Under the pieces are notes generated by a model. That model saw only the letters and a list, made by a program, of their open reading frames with translations, did no database searches and had not been told where the DNA came from. A stretch of DNA of 64,000 nucleotides, taken from assembly GCA_902585365.1 (NCBI GenBank), contig CACIDF010000002.1:60746-124745 (forward strand), read 5' to 3'. Shown piece after piece: positions 18,083 to 28,838 of the stretch; positions within the stretch are counted from its first letter, which is position 1; each line of letters begins with the position of its first letter. Source of the DNA: an uncultured Pelagibacteraceae bacterium (GTDB taxonomy: Bacteria; Pseudomonadota; Alphaproteobacteria; Pelagibacterales; Pelagibacteraceae). Made by a program: the position numbers and the translations under genes.

Positions 18083-20364
18083 TTTTTTTTGTAATCAATT
18101 ATCTCAGCTGAATAAGCCGCAACAGATGCTAAATTCAGTATATCTGATGTTGAGCTTCTTAATGGTGCAATTTCAATAGCTTGCCCCAAACCTATTAAAA
18201 GTGGTCCAATTAATTTTGCTCTGCTCATGGACTGTATCATCTTATAAGATATCGCAGCACTGTGTTGACTTGGCATAATCAAAACGTTTGCGTTGCCAAC
18301 AATTTCAGAAAACGGATATAGTTCCTGAAACATATCCTCTAAGGCAACATCTGGCTGCATCTCACCATCAAATTTAAAGTCAACATTTTTCTTCTTAAGC
18401 AGTTCAACAGCATCACTTATTCTTTTTGTTCTGTCCGTTGTCGGTTGGCCAAAAGTGGAATGAGATAAAAAAGCAATTTTTGGATCAAATCCAAAAAGTC
18501 TCACAACTCTAGCAGCTGAAATTGCCATTTCGGCAAGTTGTTTTTCGTCAGGGTATTCAATTACCGTGGTATCACAAATAAAGATGGTTTTTCCTCTATT
18601 AACTATCATATTTAAACCAAACATTATTTCACCTGGCCTTGGGTCAATAACTTTGGAAATTTTTTCAAGAGATGCTGAATATCTTCTTGTATTCCCAGTA
18701 ACCATTGCATCTGCATCTCCACATGAAACCATACAAGCACCAAAAGTAACTCTATCATTTCTAACAAGTTTATCACAATCTCGCTCTAATAATCCGTCTG
18801 TTCTTTGAAGTCGTTTAAATAAAAACTCTGTGTATTTATTTCTTAATGTTTCGTTTGTTGAATTAATAATTTCAATGTCAAAGTTTTCTCCATATCCAAT
18901 TTCATTTAATTTTTTTCTAACTATCTCTTCTTTAGCAATTAAAATTGGGATACCCAACCCACTGTTTTTGAATGAAATTGCAGCTTTAAGATTGTTTTCA
19001 TCTTCTCCATCAGCAAATACAACTTTTTTTTGATTTTTTTTAATTTGCGAATTTATACCTTGCATAACAGCTACAGTTGGATCAAGTCTATTTTTTAATT
19101 GCTCTGAGTAATTCTCAAAATTTTCAATTCCTATTCTTGCAACACCAGTTTTAATTGCAGCTTTAGCAACTGCTGGTGGTATAACGCTTATAAGCCTTGG
19201 ATCAAAAGTTGATGGGATAATATAGTCTTTTCCATAAACTGGTCTTTCACCACCCATTGCAGCGACTACTTCATCAGGAACTCTTTCTCTTGCTAATGAA
19301 GCGATAGCATGTACTGCAGCAACTTTCATTTCCTCGTTGATGGTTTTTGATCTAACATCAAGAGCTCCTCTAAAAATATATGGAAAGCCAATTAAATTAT
19401 TTACTTGATTAGGATAATCTGATCTACCAGTTGCAATAATTGCATCATCTCTTACTTCTTCAATTTCTTCAGGAGTAATTTCTGGATCAGGATTAGCACA
19501 AGCAAAAATTATAGGCTTTTTTGCCATACATTTTACCATATCTTTTTTGAGAACTCCTGCTTGAGATAACCCTAAAAAAACATCGGCATTTTTAATAGCG
19601 TCATTTAAATTTCTGTCATTTGTTTTAATTGCGAATTCATTTTTCCATTCATTTAAGTTATCTCTACCTTTGTAAATTACTCCTTTTGAATCAAGCATTT
19701 TGATTTTATTTTTATCTACCCCTGAGTTTATAAAAAGTTTTGCGCATGCCATTGCAGATGCGCCGGCACCATTGATAACTATATTTATTTCATTTAGCTT
19801 TTTTTTTGCTATATCGCAGGCATTTATTAATGCTGCACTAGTTATTATTGCAGTACCATGTTGATCATCGTGAAAAACTGGAATATCTAATATTTCTTTT
19901 AATTTTTTTTCTATAATGAAACACTCAGGTGCTTTTATATCTTCGAGGTTAATTCCCCCGAAACTTTTAGAAATATTTTTTATTGATTTAATTATTTCTT
20001 CAGTATCGTTAGTGTCAATTTCTATATCAATCGAATCTATATCTGCAAATCTTTTAAATAAAACAGCTTTACCCTCCATAACAGGTTTCGATGCTATGGC
20101 TCCTAAATTACCCAGACCTAAAATTGCTGAACCATTACTAATTACTGCTACTAAATTTCCTTTAGTTGTATAATCGTATGCTCGGTCAGGATTCTCAGCA
20201 ATTGCTTTTACTGGTGCAGCAACACCAGGTGAGTAAGCAAGGGCTAGGTCCCTTTTTGACGTCATCGGTTTTGATGAGATAATCTCAATCTTGCCTGATT
20301 TATTGCTATTATGAAATTCTAATGCTTCTTTATCCGAGTAATGTTCAACTTTATTTTTTTTCAT
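18079..20364 (-). CDS. maeB: NADP-dependent malic enzyme with phosphotransacetylase-like C-terminal domain
   Basis: DLALAYSPGVAAPVKAI, FHDDQHGTAI, GAGASAMACA, FACANPDPEI; PTA-like second half. Confidence 0.95.
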   Translation of the reverse strand: MKKNKVEHYSDKEALEFHNSNKSGKIEIISSKPMTSKRDLALAYSPGVAAPVKAIAENPDRAYDYTTKGNLVAVISNGSAILGLGNLGAIASKPVMEGKAVLFKRFADIDSIDIEIDTNDTEEIIKSIKNISKSFGGINLEDIKAPECFIIEKKLKEILDIPVFHDDQHGTAIITSAALINACDIAKKKLNEINIVINGAGASAMACAKLFINSGVDKNKIKMLDSKGVIYKGRDNLNEWKNEFAIKTNDRNLNDAIKNADVFLGLSQAGVLKKDMVKCMAKKPIIFACANPDPEITPEEIEEVRDDAIIATGRSDYPNQVNNLIGFPYIFRGALDVRSKTINEEMKVAAVHAIASLARERVPDEVVAAMGGERPVYGKDYIIPSTFDPRLISVIPPAVAKAAIKTGVARIGIENFENYSEQLKNRLDPTVAVMQGINSQIKKNQKKVVFADGEDENNLKAAISFKNSGLGIPILIAKEEIVRKKLNEIGYGENFDIEIINSTNETLRNKYTEFLFKRLQRTDGLLERDCDKLVRNDRVTFGACMVSCGDADAMVTGNTRRYSASLEKISKVIDPRPGEIMFGLNMIVNRGKTIFICDTTVIEYPDEKQLAEMAISAARVVRLFGFDPKIAFLSHSTFGQPTTDRTKRISDAVELLKKKNVDFKFDGEMQPDVALEDMFQELYPFSEIVGNANVLIMPSQHSAAISYKMIQSMSRAKLIGPLLIGLGQAIEIAPLRSSTSDILNLASVAAYSAEIIDYKKN

Positions 20365-20414
20365 TGGTATTATTTATGTATACAATTGAGCCAATATTAA
20401 GACTAATATGATTT

Positions 20415-21944
20415 ATGAATATAATTAAGTCAACTGGGACTTTCAGTTTTTATACTTTAATAAGTCGTATTTCAGGTTATTTAAGAGATATTCTTATTGC
20501 AATTTTTCTTGGTTCTGGACCTGTAGCTGATGCTTTTTTTGTTGCTTTTAGAATTCCAAACACCTTTAGAAGATTGTTTGGTGAAGGATCATTCAATGCT
20601 GCATTTGTACCAAGTTATTCTAAAGAGTTAGTCAAAGGGAAAAGAAAATCAGAGAATTTTGCTAATAATATTTTCAATCTCTTAACTATTTTTCTTTTAG
20701 CATTAGTGCTTTTAGTCGAGTTATTTATGCCTTTTTTTGTGTCATTAATTGCACCTGGTTTTAAATCTAATCCAGAAAAATTTGCCTTAGCAACTAATTT
20801 AACAAAAATTACTTTCCCTTTTATATTATTTGTTAGTTTAGCATCTTTTTTTTCAGCTATTTTGAACTCACACAACAGGTTTGCGGCAGCTTCAGCTGCC
20901 CCAATTATTCTAAACATTGTAATGATAGGAATATTAATTTGCGGGAAAGTCTTAGGTGAAAAATTAGTTATCTATTTATCATATGGCGTATCTATCGCAG
21001 GTTTTATTCAAGCTATTTTCTTAATAATATTTGTTAAAAAATTTTTTAAACCAAATTTAAAATTTAATTTTAACATTTCAAAAGAGGTTAAATTATTTTT
21101 TAAAAAACTCTTACCAAGCATATTCTCTTCTGGTGTTACTCAAATTAATATTTTAGTAGGAACAATTATTGCTTCATTTGAGGCAAGTGCAGTTTCTATC
21201 TTATATTATGCAGACAGGATATATCAAATAAATCTTGCAATTGCAGGCATCGCAATAGGGACTGTTATACTCCCAAAATTGTCATCTTACATTCAACAAA
21301 ATAAAAAATTAGATATAGATAAAATACAAAACCAATCTCTAGAATTGTCATTACTCTTAAGTTTGCCAGCTATGTTGGCACTAATGATTGCAAATGAAGA
21401 AATTGTATCGTCATTATTTGGTTATGGCTCGTTTGGTGAAATAAGTGTAAAAAATTCTGCGAAAGCTTTACTATATTTTTCAATAGGCCTTCCAGCATTT
21501 TCTTTAATAAAAATATTTTCAAGTTTTATTTTTGCAAGAGATAATACTAGAATTCCTTTTTATTTTTCTACTGTGTCTGTTTTAATAAATATTTTAATTA
21601 GTGTTTATTATTTTAGAGATCTAGGTTTTATTATAATACCAATTGCAACTTCAATATCATCATGGGTTAATTCTATTTTATTATATATTTATTTAAGTAA
21701 AGAAGGATATTTCAAACTTAGCAAAAAACTAATTATACAAATTATAAGAATTACTATTTCAACTATAACAATGGGAATATTACTACAAAATTTAATATCT
21801 TATTTTGATAGTCAATTGTCTTTTGAAAATAATTATAAATTTGTCTATCTGCTTTTTATAGTAATATTGAGTATCTTAATTTATTTTGTAATTTCATTGA
21901 TTACTAAAGCTTTCAAATTGAGTGATATTAAAATAAGGTATTAG
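20415..21944 (+). CDS. murJ: Lipid II flippase MurJ
   Basis: ISGYLRDILIAIFLGSGPVADAFFVAFRIPNTFRRLFGEGSFNAAFVP. Confidence 0.96.
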   Translation: MNIIKSTGTFSFYTLISRISGYLRDILIAIFLGSGPVADAFFVAFRIPNTFRRLFGEGSFNAAFVPSYSKELVKGKRKSENFANNIFNLLTIFLLALVLLVELFMPFFVSLIAPGFKSNPEKFALATNLTKITFPFILFVSLASFFSAILNSHNRFAAASAAPIILNIVMIGILICGKVLGEKLVIYLSYGVSIAGFIQAIFLIIFVKKFFKPNLKFNFNISKEVKLFFKKLLPSIFSSGVTQINILVGTIIASFEASAVSILYYADRIYQINLAIAGIAIGTVILPKLSSYIQQNKKLDIDKIQNQSLELSLLLSLPAMLALMIANEEIVSSLFGYGSFGEISVKNSAKALLYFSIGLPAFSLIKIFSSFIFARDNTRIPFYFSTVSVLINILISVYYFRDLGFIIIPIATSISSWVNSILLYIYLSKEGYFKLSKKLIIQIIRITISTITMGILLQNLISYFDSQLSFENNYKFVYLLFIVILSILIYFVISLITKAFKLSDIKIRY

Positions 21945-21945
21945 T

Positions 21946-22947
21946 ATGGGGGTTAAAAAAATTTTTTCAGGTGTTCAGCCTACTGGTAATCTACATTTGG
22001 GAAACTATATAGGAGCTATCAAGAACTTTGTTGATCTACAGAATGAAAATAACGAGTGTATATTTTGTGTAGTAGATTTACACGCTGTTACTGTTAAACA
22101 AGATCCTAAAATTTTAAAACAAAATACCAGAGAAACAGCCGCAACATTTTTAGCATGTGGTATCAATCCAAAAAAAAGTATAATTTTTAACCAGTCCTCT
22201 GTATCAGCTCATTCAGAGCTTTCTTGGTTGTTAAGTTGTGTCGCTAGAATGGGTTGGTTAAATAGAATGACACAATTTAAAGAAAAGGCTGGAAAAGATA
22301 AAGAAAAGGCAAGTGTTGGTCTTTATATTTATCCTATTTTGATGGCTGCAGATATTCTTTTATATGATGCAACTCACGTGCCTGTAGGGGAAGATCAAAA
22401 ACAGCATTTAGAATTAGCTAGAGATATATCAAAAAAATTTAATACAGATTTTGATGCACCTGAATTCTTTAAAATTCCAGAACCATTAATTCAAAAAAAC
22501 TTTGCAAGAATTATGAGTTTAAAAGATGGAAAAAAAAAAATGAGCAAATCAGACCCATCTGAATTAAGCAGAATAAACTTAACTGACTCAGAGTCGGAGA
22601 TAATTAATAAAATAAAAAAAGCAAAAACAGACACTAGCCCTTTTCCAACAAATATTAACAATTTAAAGTCTAGGCCTGAAATTGAAAATTTAATTGGGAT
22701 TTATTCATCCTTATCAGGAAAAAAAATTGATCTATTGTTTAACGAATTTAAAGATAAAAACTTTTCTTTTTTTAAGGAAAAATTGTCAGAAGTTATAGTT
22801 GAAAAAATTTTACCGATTTCAAAAGAGATTAAAAAATTAAACCAAGATCATTCCTATATTGATCAAGTATTACATGATGGTAGCGAAAAAGCTTATGAAT
22901 TGTCATCAAAAAAAATACAAGATATTAAGAAAAAATTTGGTTTTTAA
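21946..22947 (+). CDS. trpS: Tryptophanyl-tRNA synthetase
   Basis: FSGVQPTGNLHLGNYIGAI; KKKMSKSDPSE (KMSKS). Confidence 0.98.
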   Translation: MGVKKIFSGVQPTGNLHLGNYIGAIKNFVDLQNENNECIFCVVDLHAVTVKQDPKILKQNTRETAATFLACGINPKKSIIFNQSSVSAHSELSWLLSCVARMGWLNRMTQFKEKAGKDKEKASVGLYIYPILMAADILLYDATHVPVGEDQKQHLELARDISKKFNTDFDAPEFFKIPEPLIQKNFARIMSLKDGKKKMSKSDPSELSRINLTDSESEIINKIKKAKTDTSPFPTNINNLKSRPEIENLIGIYSSLSGKKIDLLFNEFKDKNFSFFKEKLSEVIVEKILPISKEIKKLNQDHSYIDQVLHDGSEKAYELSSKKIQDIKKKFGF

Positions 22948-22992
22948 GTATTATTTGCTTTAAAAATTTTATGTAATACTTATATTTATCAT

Positions 22993-23532
22993 ATGTTTGT
23001 ACAAACCGAAATAACTCCTAATCCAAATTCATTAAAATTTCTACCTGGGAAAACTGTATCTTTAATTGGACCGATAGAAATTACAGAAATTAGCAAAACT
23101 AGCAATGATCTTATTAGGAATATATTATCAGTAGATGGAGTAAAAGGTGTTTTTCTTTCTGATAACTTCATTTCCGTAAATAAACACAATGAGTTTGACT
23201 GGGAGGATTTAAAACATATTATCATATCATTTATTAATGATTATTTTGCTAATGGAAATGAAAATGTTATTTCAAAAATAGAGGAAACGAAAGAGTTTGA
23301 TACTTCAACTGTAGAAGGCCAAATTATCAAAATATTGGAAACTAAAATTAGACCTGCTGTTGCAAGGGATGGAGGTGATATTAAATTTAAAGAATTTAAA
23401 GATGGCATAGTCCGAGTAGAACTTCAGGGTGCATGTTCTGGATGCCCCAGTGCTGCATTAACTTTGAAACAAGGGGTTCAAAATTTGTTATGTCATTACA
23501 TTCCTGAGGTAAGAGAAGTTGAGGCTATTTGA
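22993..23532 (+). CDS. NifU-like Fe-S scaffold protein (Nfu)
   Basis: MFVQTEITPNPNSLKFLPG; IRPAVARDGGDIKF; GACSGCPSAALTLKQGVQNLL. Confidence 0.94.
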   Translation: MFVQTEITPNPNSLKFLPGKTVSLIGPIEITEISKTSNDLIRNILSVDGVKGVFLSDNFISVNKHNEFDWEDLKHIIISFINDYFANGNENVISKIEETKEFDTSTVEGQIIKILETKIRPAVARDGGDIKFKEFKDGIVRVELQGACSGCPSAALTLKQGVQNLLCHYIPEVREVEAI

Positions 23533-24686
23533 AAAAAATTTTTCCAAATAAACTAATTAAAAAAAACTTTAATATTAATCAATTTTTAAAGCTTAAAAAA
23601 TTTTTGTCATCTCAAGGTATAATTATAAAAAAAAAAACGACTTTTAAATTTGGTTTTGAAAAATTAAGAACTTTATATTTAACAGGATTATCCAGTTTAT
23701 TTATAATTGTAATTTCTTTTATAATACCTTTGTTTTCAGATATGAGTCCGAAGGTTGCCAAAAATTTTAAAATTAATGATTCAAATAAAAAATTTAAAAA
23801 GGTTTTAGAAGGAGGCGAGTTAGAAAATAATTCAAAGATAGATGAGGGCCTAGATTTATCAAATATTTTGGAGGATGTTTTTAAATTTGAAGATTTGCCC
23901 GAAGACACTGTCCGACTTAGCGCATCTACAATAGAACAACTTTTTGAGGATACTAACTATTCATTAAGTGAAGTAAGAAAAAGTAAAAAGGTTAAGCCAA
24001 TAAGGCTCTCACTTTTACCAAATGAAATCAAACAGATCGAAAATTCAAAAAAAAGAAAGAGTTTATTTATTCAAATTATTTTGCCACTTATATTAGAGGA
24101 AAATAATTTAATTTTGTTAGATAGAAAAAAACTGTTTAGTATTTTAAACAAAAATAAAAATTCAAAAAAAGAAATAAATTGGTTAAATCGAAAATTTAAA
24201 CAATACGGAGTTTTAAATAAGGATATACCCACTTTAAAAGTAAGAATGGACATTGTTCCTGTTTCATTAGCTATTGCTCAAGCAGCAAAAGAAACGGGGT
24301 GGGGAACATCTAGGTTTGCTCTTGAGGGAAACGCACTGTTTGGTCAATGGACCTGGTCTGGAGATGGTATTAAACCTGCCGGCGCTGAGAGTGACACTAA
24401 GCATAAAGTAATGAAATTTAGAGTATTAAAAGCATCTGTGAGAGCTTATCAAAGAAATTTAAATACTCATTCAAGTTACAAAAATTTTAGACAATTAAGA
24501 GCTCAATTGAGAGATGACAGCGAGTCTCTTGATAGTTTATTACTAGCTGATCAATTAGATAATTACGCTGAGACCGGCAAAGAGTACACTAAAATACTTA
24601 AACAAATAATCAATCAGAACTCTTTGAAAGATTTTGATGATGTAAAATTAATGCCTCTTAGTGTTAAATACAAAAATTTGATCTAA
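23529..24686 (+). CDS. Bax-like glucosaminidase-domain protein (non-ATG start)
   Basis: VSLAIAQAAKETGWGTSRFALEGNALFGQWTW. Confidence 0.85.
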   Translation: MKKIFPNKLIKKNFNINQFLKLKKFLSSQGIIIKKKTTFKFGFEKLRTLYLTGLSSLFIIVISFIIPLFSDMSPKVAKNFKINDSNKKFKKVLEGGELENNSKIDEGLDLSNILEDVFKFEDLPEDTVRLSASTIEQLFEDTNYSLSEVRKSKKVKPIRLSLLPNEIKQIENSKKRKSLFIQIILPLILEENNLILLDRKKLFSILNKNKNSKKEINWLNRKFKQYGVLNKDIPTLKVRMDIVPVSLAIAQAAKETGWGTSRFALEGNALFGQWTWSGDGIKPAGAESDTKHKVMKFRVLKASVRAYQRNLNTHSSYKNFRQLRAQLRDDSESLDSLLLADQLDNYAETGKEYTKILKQIINQNSLKDFDDVKLMPLSVKYKNLI

Positions 24687-25741
24687 TTTACTTCAATTGA
24701 CATTTGAATACCTAGCCATCTCCAAATATCACCGTCATTAAGTGAGCAATTTATTCTACCTCTTCTGAACGTAAATTTTTCTCTAAAATTAATTTTGAGA
24801 ATATTATCCTCAAATTTCATGATAGAATTTCTCCATTCATTTCCTTCGTTTGAAAAACAATTAATTTTTTGGATATTTTTTTGTTCCTTAAAAAATTCAA
24901 TCTCAATAGTAGGGGGATTTTGATCATTGCTTATAAATTTATCACTAGGTTTTAAATTTTTATATGCAATTGGAAATAATTTTAGAATAAATTCAAATCT
25001 TTCTAATTCACCATATTTTTCATTTATTGGAAATCTAGGTAGCTCAAAACGATTTTTAGATAAATCAATTACCCCAGAATGTTGACCAAAACCATATTTA
25101 AAATTACCTTCAATAAATTCTGTTTGCTTTAAATTATATTCTCCAAATGGGTAGGAAAAAAAAATTGGGTTATATCCTAATTTTTCCTCAAAAATTTTTA
25201 TAGAATTTTTAATATCTCTTTCGAAGTCATCGTATGAAAAATCCAACAGATATTCGTGTGTATGTGAATGATTGCCTATAAATGCAAAATCATAACTTGA
25301 TACCTCTTTAATTTGGTCCCAGTTCATGTATCCAGGCTTTCCCACTGGTTCTGTAGAAACAAATAATATAAATGGTATCTTTTTTTTCTTAAGAATTGGC
25401 CATGCATTATCATAAAAGGATGTAAACGCATCATCCACAGTTATTAAGATCTTTTTATTTTTCTTTGGATTATTAAATTCATTATCGAACATAACTGGAT
25501 CATAATATTCTATATTATTTTTCTCAATTAGTTCGAGTTGCTTTTCAAAAACATCTATTTTAATATTTGTCGATGGATATTTATTTTCATTAAATCTATG
25601 GTACATAATAGATATAACACCATGGTCATTAGGATAATATTTAATATTTTTTTCTGCATGGGCTGAACTATTTATGAAAAACAAAAACAAAAAAAATTTA
25701 ATTATAGACGCAGCAAATGAAAAAATAATTTTCAAAATCAT
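24683..25741 (-). CDS. Polysaccharide deacetylase family protein, secreted
   Basis: Signal peptide; VISIMYHRF, ILITVDDAFTSFYDNAWPILKK, FIGNHSHTHEYL, FSYPFGEY. Confidence 0.88.
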   Translation of the reverse strand: MILKIIFSFAASIIKFFLFLFFINSSAHAEKNIKYYPNDHGVISIMYHRFNENKYPSTNIKIDVFEKQLELIEKNNIEYYDPVMFDNEFNNPKKNKKILITVDDAFTSFYDNAWPILKKKKIPFILFVSTEPVGKPGYMNWDQIKEVSSYDFAFIGNHSHTHEYLLDFSYDDFERDIKNSIKIFEEKLGYNPIFFSYPFGEYNLKQTEFIEGNFKYGFGQHSGVIDLSKNRFELPRFPINEKYGELERFEFILKLFPIAYKNLKPSDKFISNDQNPPTIEIEFFKEQKNIQKINCFSNEGNEWRNSIMKFEDNILKINFREKFTFRRGRINCSLNDGDIWRWLGIQMSIEVN

Positions 25742-26066
25742 AGATAAGAATAAAACTTATACTAACGAATATGATAACAGTAGAAAAAACTTTGACAAGT
25801 TTGCTATGCTTTTGTTCAAATTTTTAGATAAAAAGAAGGTTAATTTTGAATTAGTTGAAAAAGTAATAGTAAATTTAGGACCAGGTAAATATTCAAGTAT
25901 CAGAACCTCTATATCGACTTTAAAAGCTCTAAACTTAATATATAAATTCAAAATATATGGATTTTCCTCAAAAGATGTTGAAAAATATGATTATTCAAGA
26001 GTTTTTGAATTATTAAAAAAAGGTAAATTAATAAAAAAATTGATTAAACCACTTTATATGAGTTAA
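25674..26066 (+). CDS. tsaB: Shortened TsaB-like protein (t6A biosynthesis)
   Basis: KKNLIIDAANEKI...EKVIVNLGPGKYSSIRTSISTLKAL matches the TsaB GPGSFTGIR region; C-term KPLYMS. Confidence 0.7.
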   Translation: MKNKNKKNLIIDAANEKIIFKIIDKNKTYTNEYDNSRKNFDKFAMLLFKFLDKKKVNFELVEKVIVNLGPGKYSSIRTSISTLKALNLIYKFKIYGFSSKDVEKYDYSRVFELLKKGKLIKKLIKPLYMS

Positions 26067-26075
26067 AATAATATT

Positions 26076-26501
26076 ATGACAGATACAATAGAGCAAAAAT
26101 GTTTGGCAAAAGGTGTAAAATTAACTGATCAAAGAAAAACTATTGCCAGAGTTATATCTGAGTCTAAAAAAAATTATGGTGAGTCAGATCACCCGGATGT
26201 TGATGAACTTTATAAAAGAGTTTCCGACATAGATAGCAAGATAAGTATTGCAACAGTTTATAGAACAGTAAAATTATTTGAAGAGTCTGGTATTTTAATG
26301 AAACATGATTTTAAAGACGGAAAAGCAAGATATGAGCTTAATGATGATCATAATCATTTAATAGATATAAAAACTGGAAATATAATCGAATTTACTAGTG
26401 ATGAAATTGAAATTATTCAAAAAAAAATAGCAGAAAAACATGGATATAAGTTAGTTGACTCAAAACTTGAACTTTACTGTATTAAAGATAAATCTGATTA
26501 A
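26076..26501 (+). CDS. fur: Fur family metalloregulator
   Basis: CLAKGVKLTDQRKTIARVI, HPDVDELYKRV, ISIATVYRTVKLFEESGI. Confidence 0.92.
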   Translation: MTDTIEQKCLAKGVKLTDQRKTIARVISESKKNYGESDHPDVDELYKRVSDIDSKISIATVYRTVKLFEESGILMKHDFKDGKARYELNDDHNHLIDIKTGNIIEFTSDEIEIIQKKIAEKHGYKLVDSKLELYCIKDKSD

Positions 26502-26503
26502 TT

Positions 26504-27838
26504 GTGAAAAAAATATTCATTAAAACCTTCGGTTGTCAAATGAATGAATATGACACAAGTCGTATTTATGATACCGTAAAAAATATTGGTTATTTAAAAA
26601 CAAATGATCACTTAAGCGCTGATTGTTATCTATTAAATACTTGTCATATCAGAGATAAGTCAAAAGAAAAAGTTTTTGACGAAATAGGGAGAGTAAGAAA
26701 AAATTATAAAAATAAAAAAAAACCTATCGTGATTGTTGCAGGTTGTGTTGCTCAAGCTGAGAGTAGTGAAATGATCAAAAGAGAACCCTTTATAGATATC
26801 ATTATTGGTCCACAGTCATATCATAAGATAAATAAGATTATTCGTAATTTTGATTCAAAAAAAAAACATGAATTAACGGAATTTGAAACTGAAGATAAAT
26901 TTAATTATTTAGATAAAATTAAAAATAATGATAGTAAGGTTTCATCTTTTTTAACAATTCAAGAGGGATGTGATAAGTTTTGTAGTTTTTGTGTTGTGCC
27001 TTATACAAGAGGACCTGAATATTCCAGACCTTTTAAAAGAATTATTGATGAAGCTGAGAATTTAGTAAAAAATGGTACGAGAGAAATTATTTTATTAGGA
27101 CAAAATGTAAATGCATATCTTTTCAAAGATAAAGAAAAAAATTTCAATTTGTCTCACTTAATATCGGAGTTAGATAAAATAAAAGAATTAAATAGAATTA
27201 GATACACCACATCTCACCCAAGAGACATGACAGAAGATTTGATTGAATGTTATTCTAATTGTAAAAAACTAATGCCTTTTATACATTTGCCAATCCAAAG
27301 CGGTTCCAATAAAATTTTAAAATTGATGAATAGAAATCACAAAGTAGAAAGATATTCAGAGATTTATAAACTTATAAAGCAAAAAAATCATAATGTTGAA
27401 TTTTCAAGTGATTTTATAGTGGGTTTTCCAGGAGAAACAGATTGTGATTTTAATGATACTATTAAGTTAGTAAAAAAAATTAAATTTATTAATTCTTATT
27501 CTTTTATATATAGCCCAAGGCCTGGCACTCCTGCATCAAAATTGAAACAAATTGACAAAGAAATTGCAAAAGAACGTTTAATAAATTTACAAAGTATTTT
27601 AGAGGATCACCAAATTAAAAAAAACGAGTCGTTAATAGGTTCATCAATTGAAGTTTTAGTAGAAAATAAATTAAAAAGTCAGAATAAGTATTTTGGAAGA
27701 AATATATTTTTAAACTCTGTAATTTTTGATGGTGAGGAAAAGTTTATTGGAAAACTAGTAAATGTAAAAATAGAAAAAACAAATCGAAATACTTTATTTG
27801 GAAAAATTGATGAAAGTAAAGATATGAGAGCTGCTTAA
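26504..27838 (+). CDS. miaB: tRNA-2-methylthio-N6-dimethylallyladenosine synthase
   Basis: KTFGCQMNEYDTSRI; radical SAM EGCDKFCSFCVVPYTRGPEYSR. Confidence 0.97.
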   Translation: MKKIFIKTFGCQMNEYDTSRIYDTVKNIGYLKTNDHLSADCYLLNTCHIRDKSKEKVFDEIGRVRKNYKNKKKPIVIVAGCVAQAESSEMIKREPFIDIIIGPQSYHKINKIIRNFDSKKKHELTEFETEDKFNYLDKIKNNDSKVSSFLTIQEGCDKFCSFCVVPYTRGPEYSRPFKRIIDEAENLVKNGTREIILLGQNVNAYLFKDKEKNFNLSHLISELDKIKELNRIRYTTSHPRDMTEDLIECYSNCKKLMPFIHLPIQSGSNKILKLMNRNHKVERYSEIYKLIKQKNHNVEFSSDFIVGFPGETDCDFNDTIKLVKKIKFINSYSFIYSPRPGTPASKLKQIDKEIAKERLINLQSILEDHQIKKNESLIGSSIEVLVENKLKSQNKYFGRNIFLNSVIFDGEEKFIGKLVNVKIEKTNRNTLFGKIDESKDMRAA

Positions 27839-27839
27839 T

Positions 27840-28838
27840 TTGAATAACTTTTCTTATAAAAAAGCTGTTGATGATTTAAAATTTGTATACTCTGAAAATA
27901 ATACCCTAAGTATTATATTTAAAAACAATGAAATATTAATGGGTGTTGTTGGTGAATTTAACAATAATTTAAAAGAATTGGAAAAAATAACTGATACAAG
28001 TATTTATTCTCGTGGCAATTCAATTTTAGTAAAAAGTACATCAAAAAAAAATGAATTAATAAAAAATGCAATTGTTTTTTTATTTGATCAATTTATAAAT
28101 AACGGCACAATTGAAACAAAAGATATTATATCTTCGGTAAATAAATTTATGATTGAGGAAAAAACAGATAAAATAGAATACATAATTAAAACACCAAAAA
28201 AATCAGTAATACCAAGATCTGAGAAACAAAAAAAATATGTTAGAGCACTAAGAGATAACGAAATTATAATATCTTCTGGACCCGCCGGGACTGGAAAAAC
28301 TTATTTAGCAGTAGCTGTCGCTTTAACTATGCTTCTAGATAAAAAAATAGAGAGAATAATATTATCTAGACCAGCAGTTGAAGCCGGAGAAAGATTAGGT
28401 TTTTTGCCTGGAGATATGAGGGAAAAAGTAGATCCATATCTACGACCTTTATATGATGCGCTTTATGATCTTTTAGATTTTGAAAAAATCCAAAAACGCA
28501 TTGAAATTGGTGATATAGAAATAGCACCTTTGGCATTTATGCGAGGTAGAACATTAAAGAATTCTTTTGCTATTTTAGACGAGGCTCAAAATGCAACTGA
28601 TACTCAAATTAAAATGTTTTTAACTAGAATAGGAGAAAACTCAAAGATTGTTATAAATGGTGATCCATCACAAATAGATTTACCTAATAAATCTTTATCT
28701 GGTTTAAAAAGATCTAAAGAAATACTTGGGCATCTAAATGAGATATCTATAGTAGATTTCGATCACACAGATGTGGTGAGACACCCATTAGTTTCTAAAA
28801 TAGTAAAAGCATATTCCGATCAAAATTCTAAGAAATGA
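27840..28838 (+). CDS. phoH: PhoH-like ATPase (YbeZ)
   Basis: IIISSGPAGTGKTYLAVAVAL, LSRPAVEAGERLGFLPGDM, FAILDEAQNAT. Confidence 0.96.
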   Translation: MNNFSYKKAVDDLKFVYSENNTLSIIFKNNEILMGVVGEFNNNLKELEKITDTSIYSRGNSILVKSTSKKNELIKNAIVFLFDQFINNGTIETKDIISSVNKFMIEEKTDKIEYIIKTPKKSVIPRSEKQKKYVRALRDNEIIISSGPAGTGKTYLAVAVALTMLLDKKIERIILSRPAVEAGERLGFLPGDMREKVDPYLRPLYDALYDLLDFEKIQKRIEIGDIEIAPLAFMRGRTLKNSFAILDEAQNATDTQIKMFLTRIGENSKIVINGDPSQIDLPNKSLSGLKRSKEILGHLNEISIVDFDHTDVVRHPLVSKIVKAYSDQNSKK

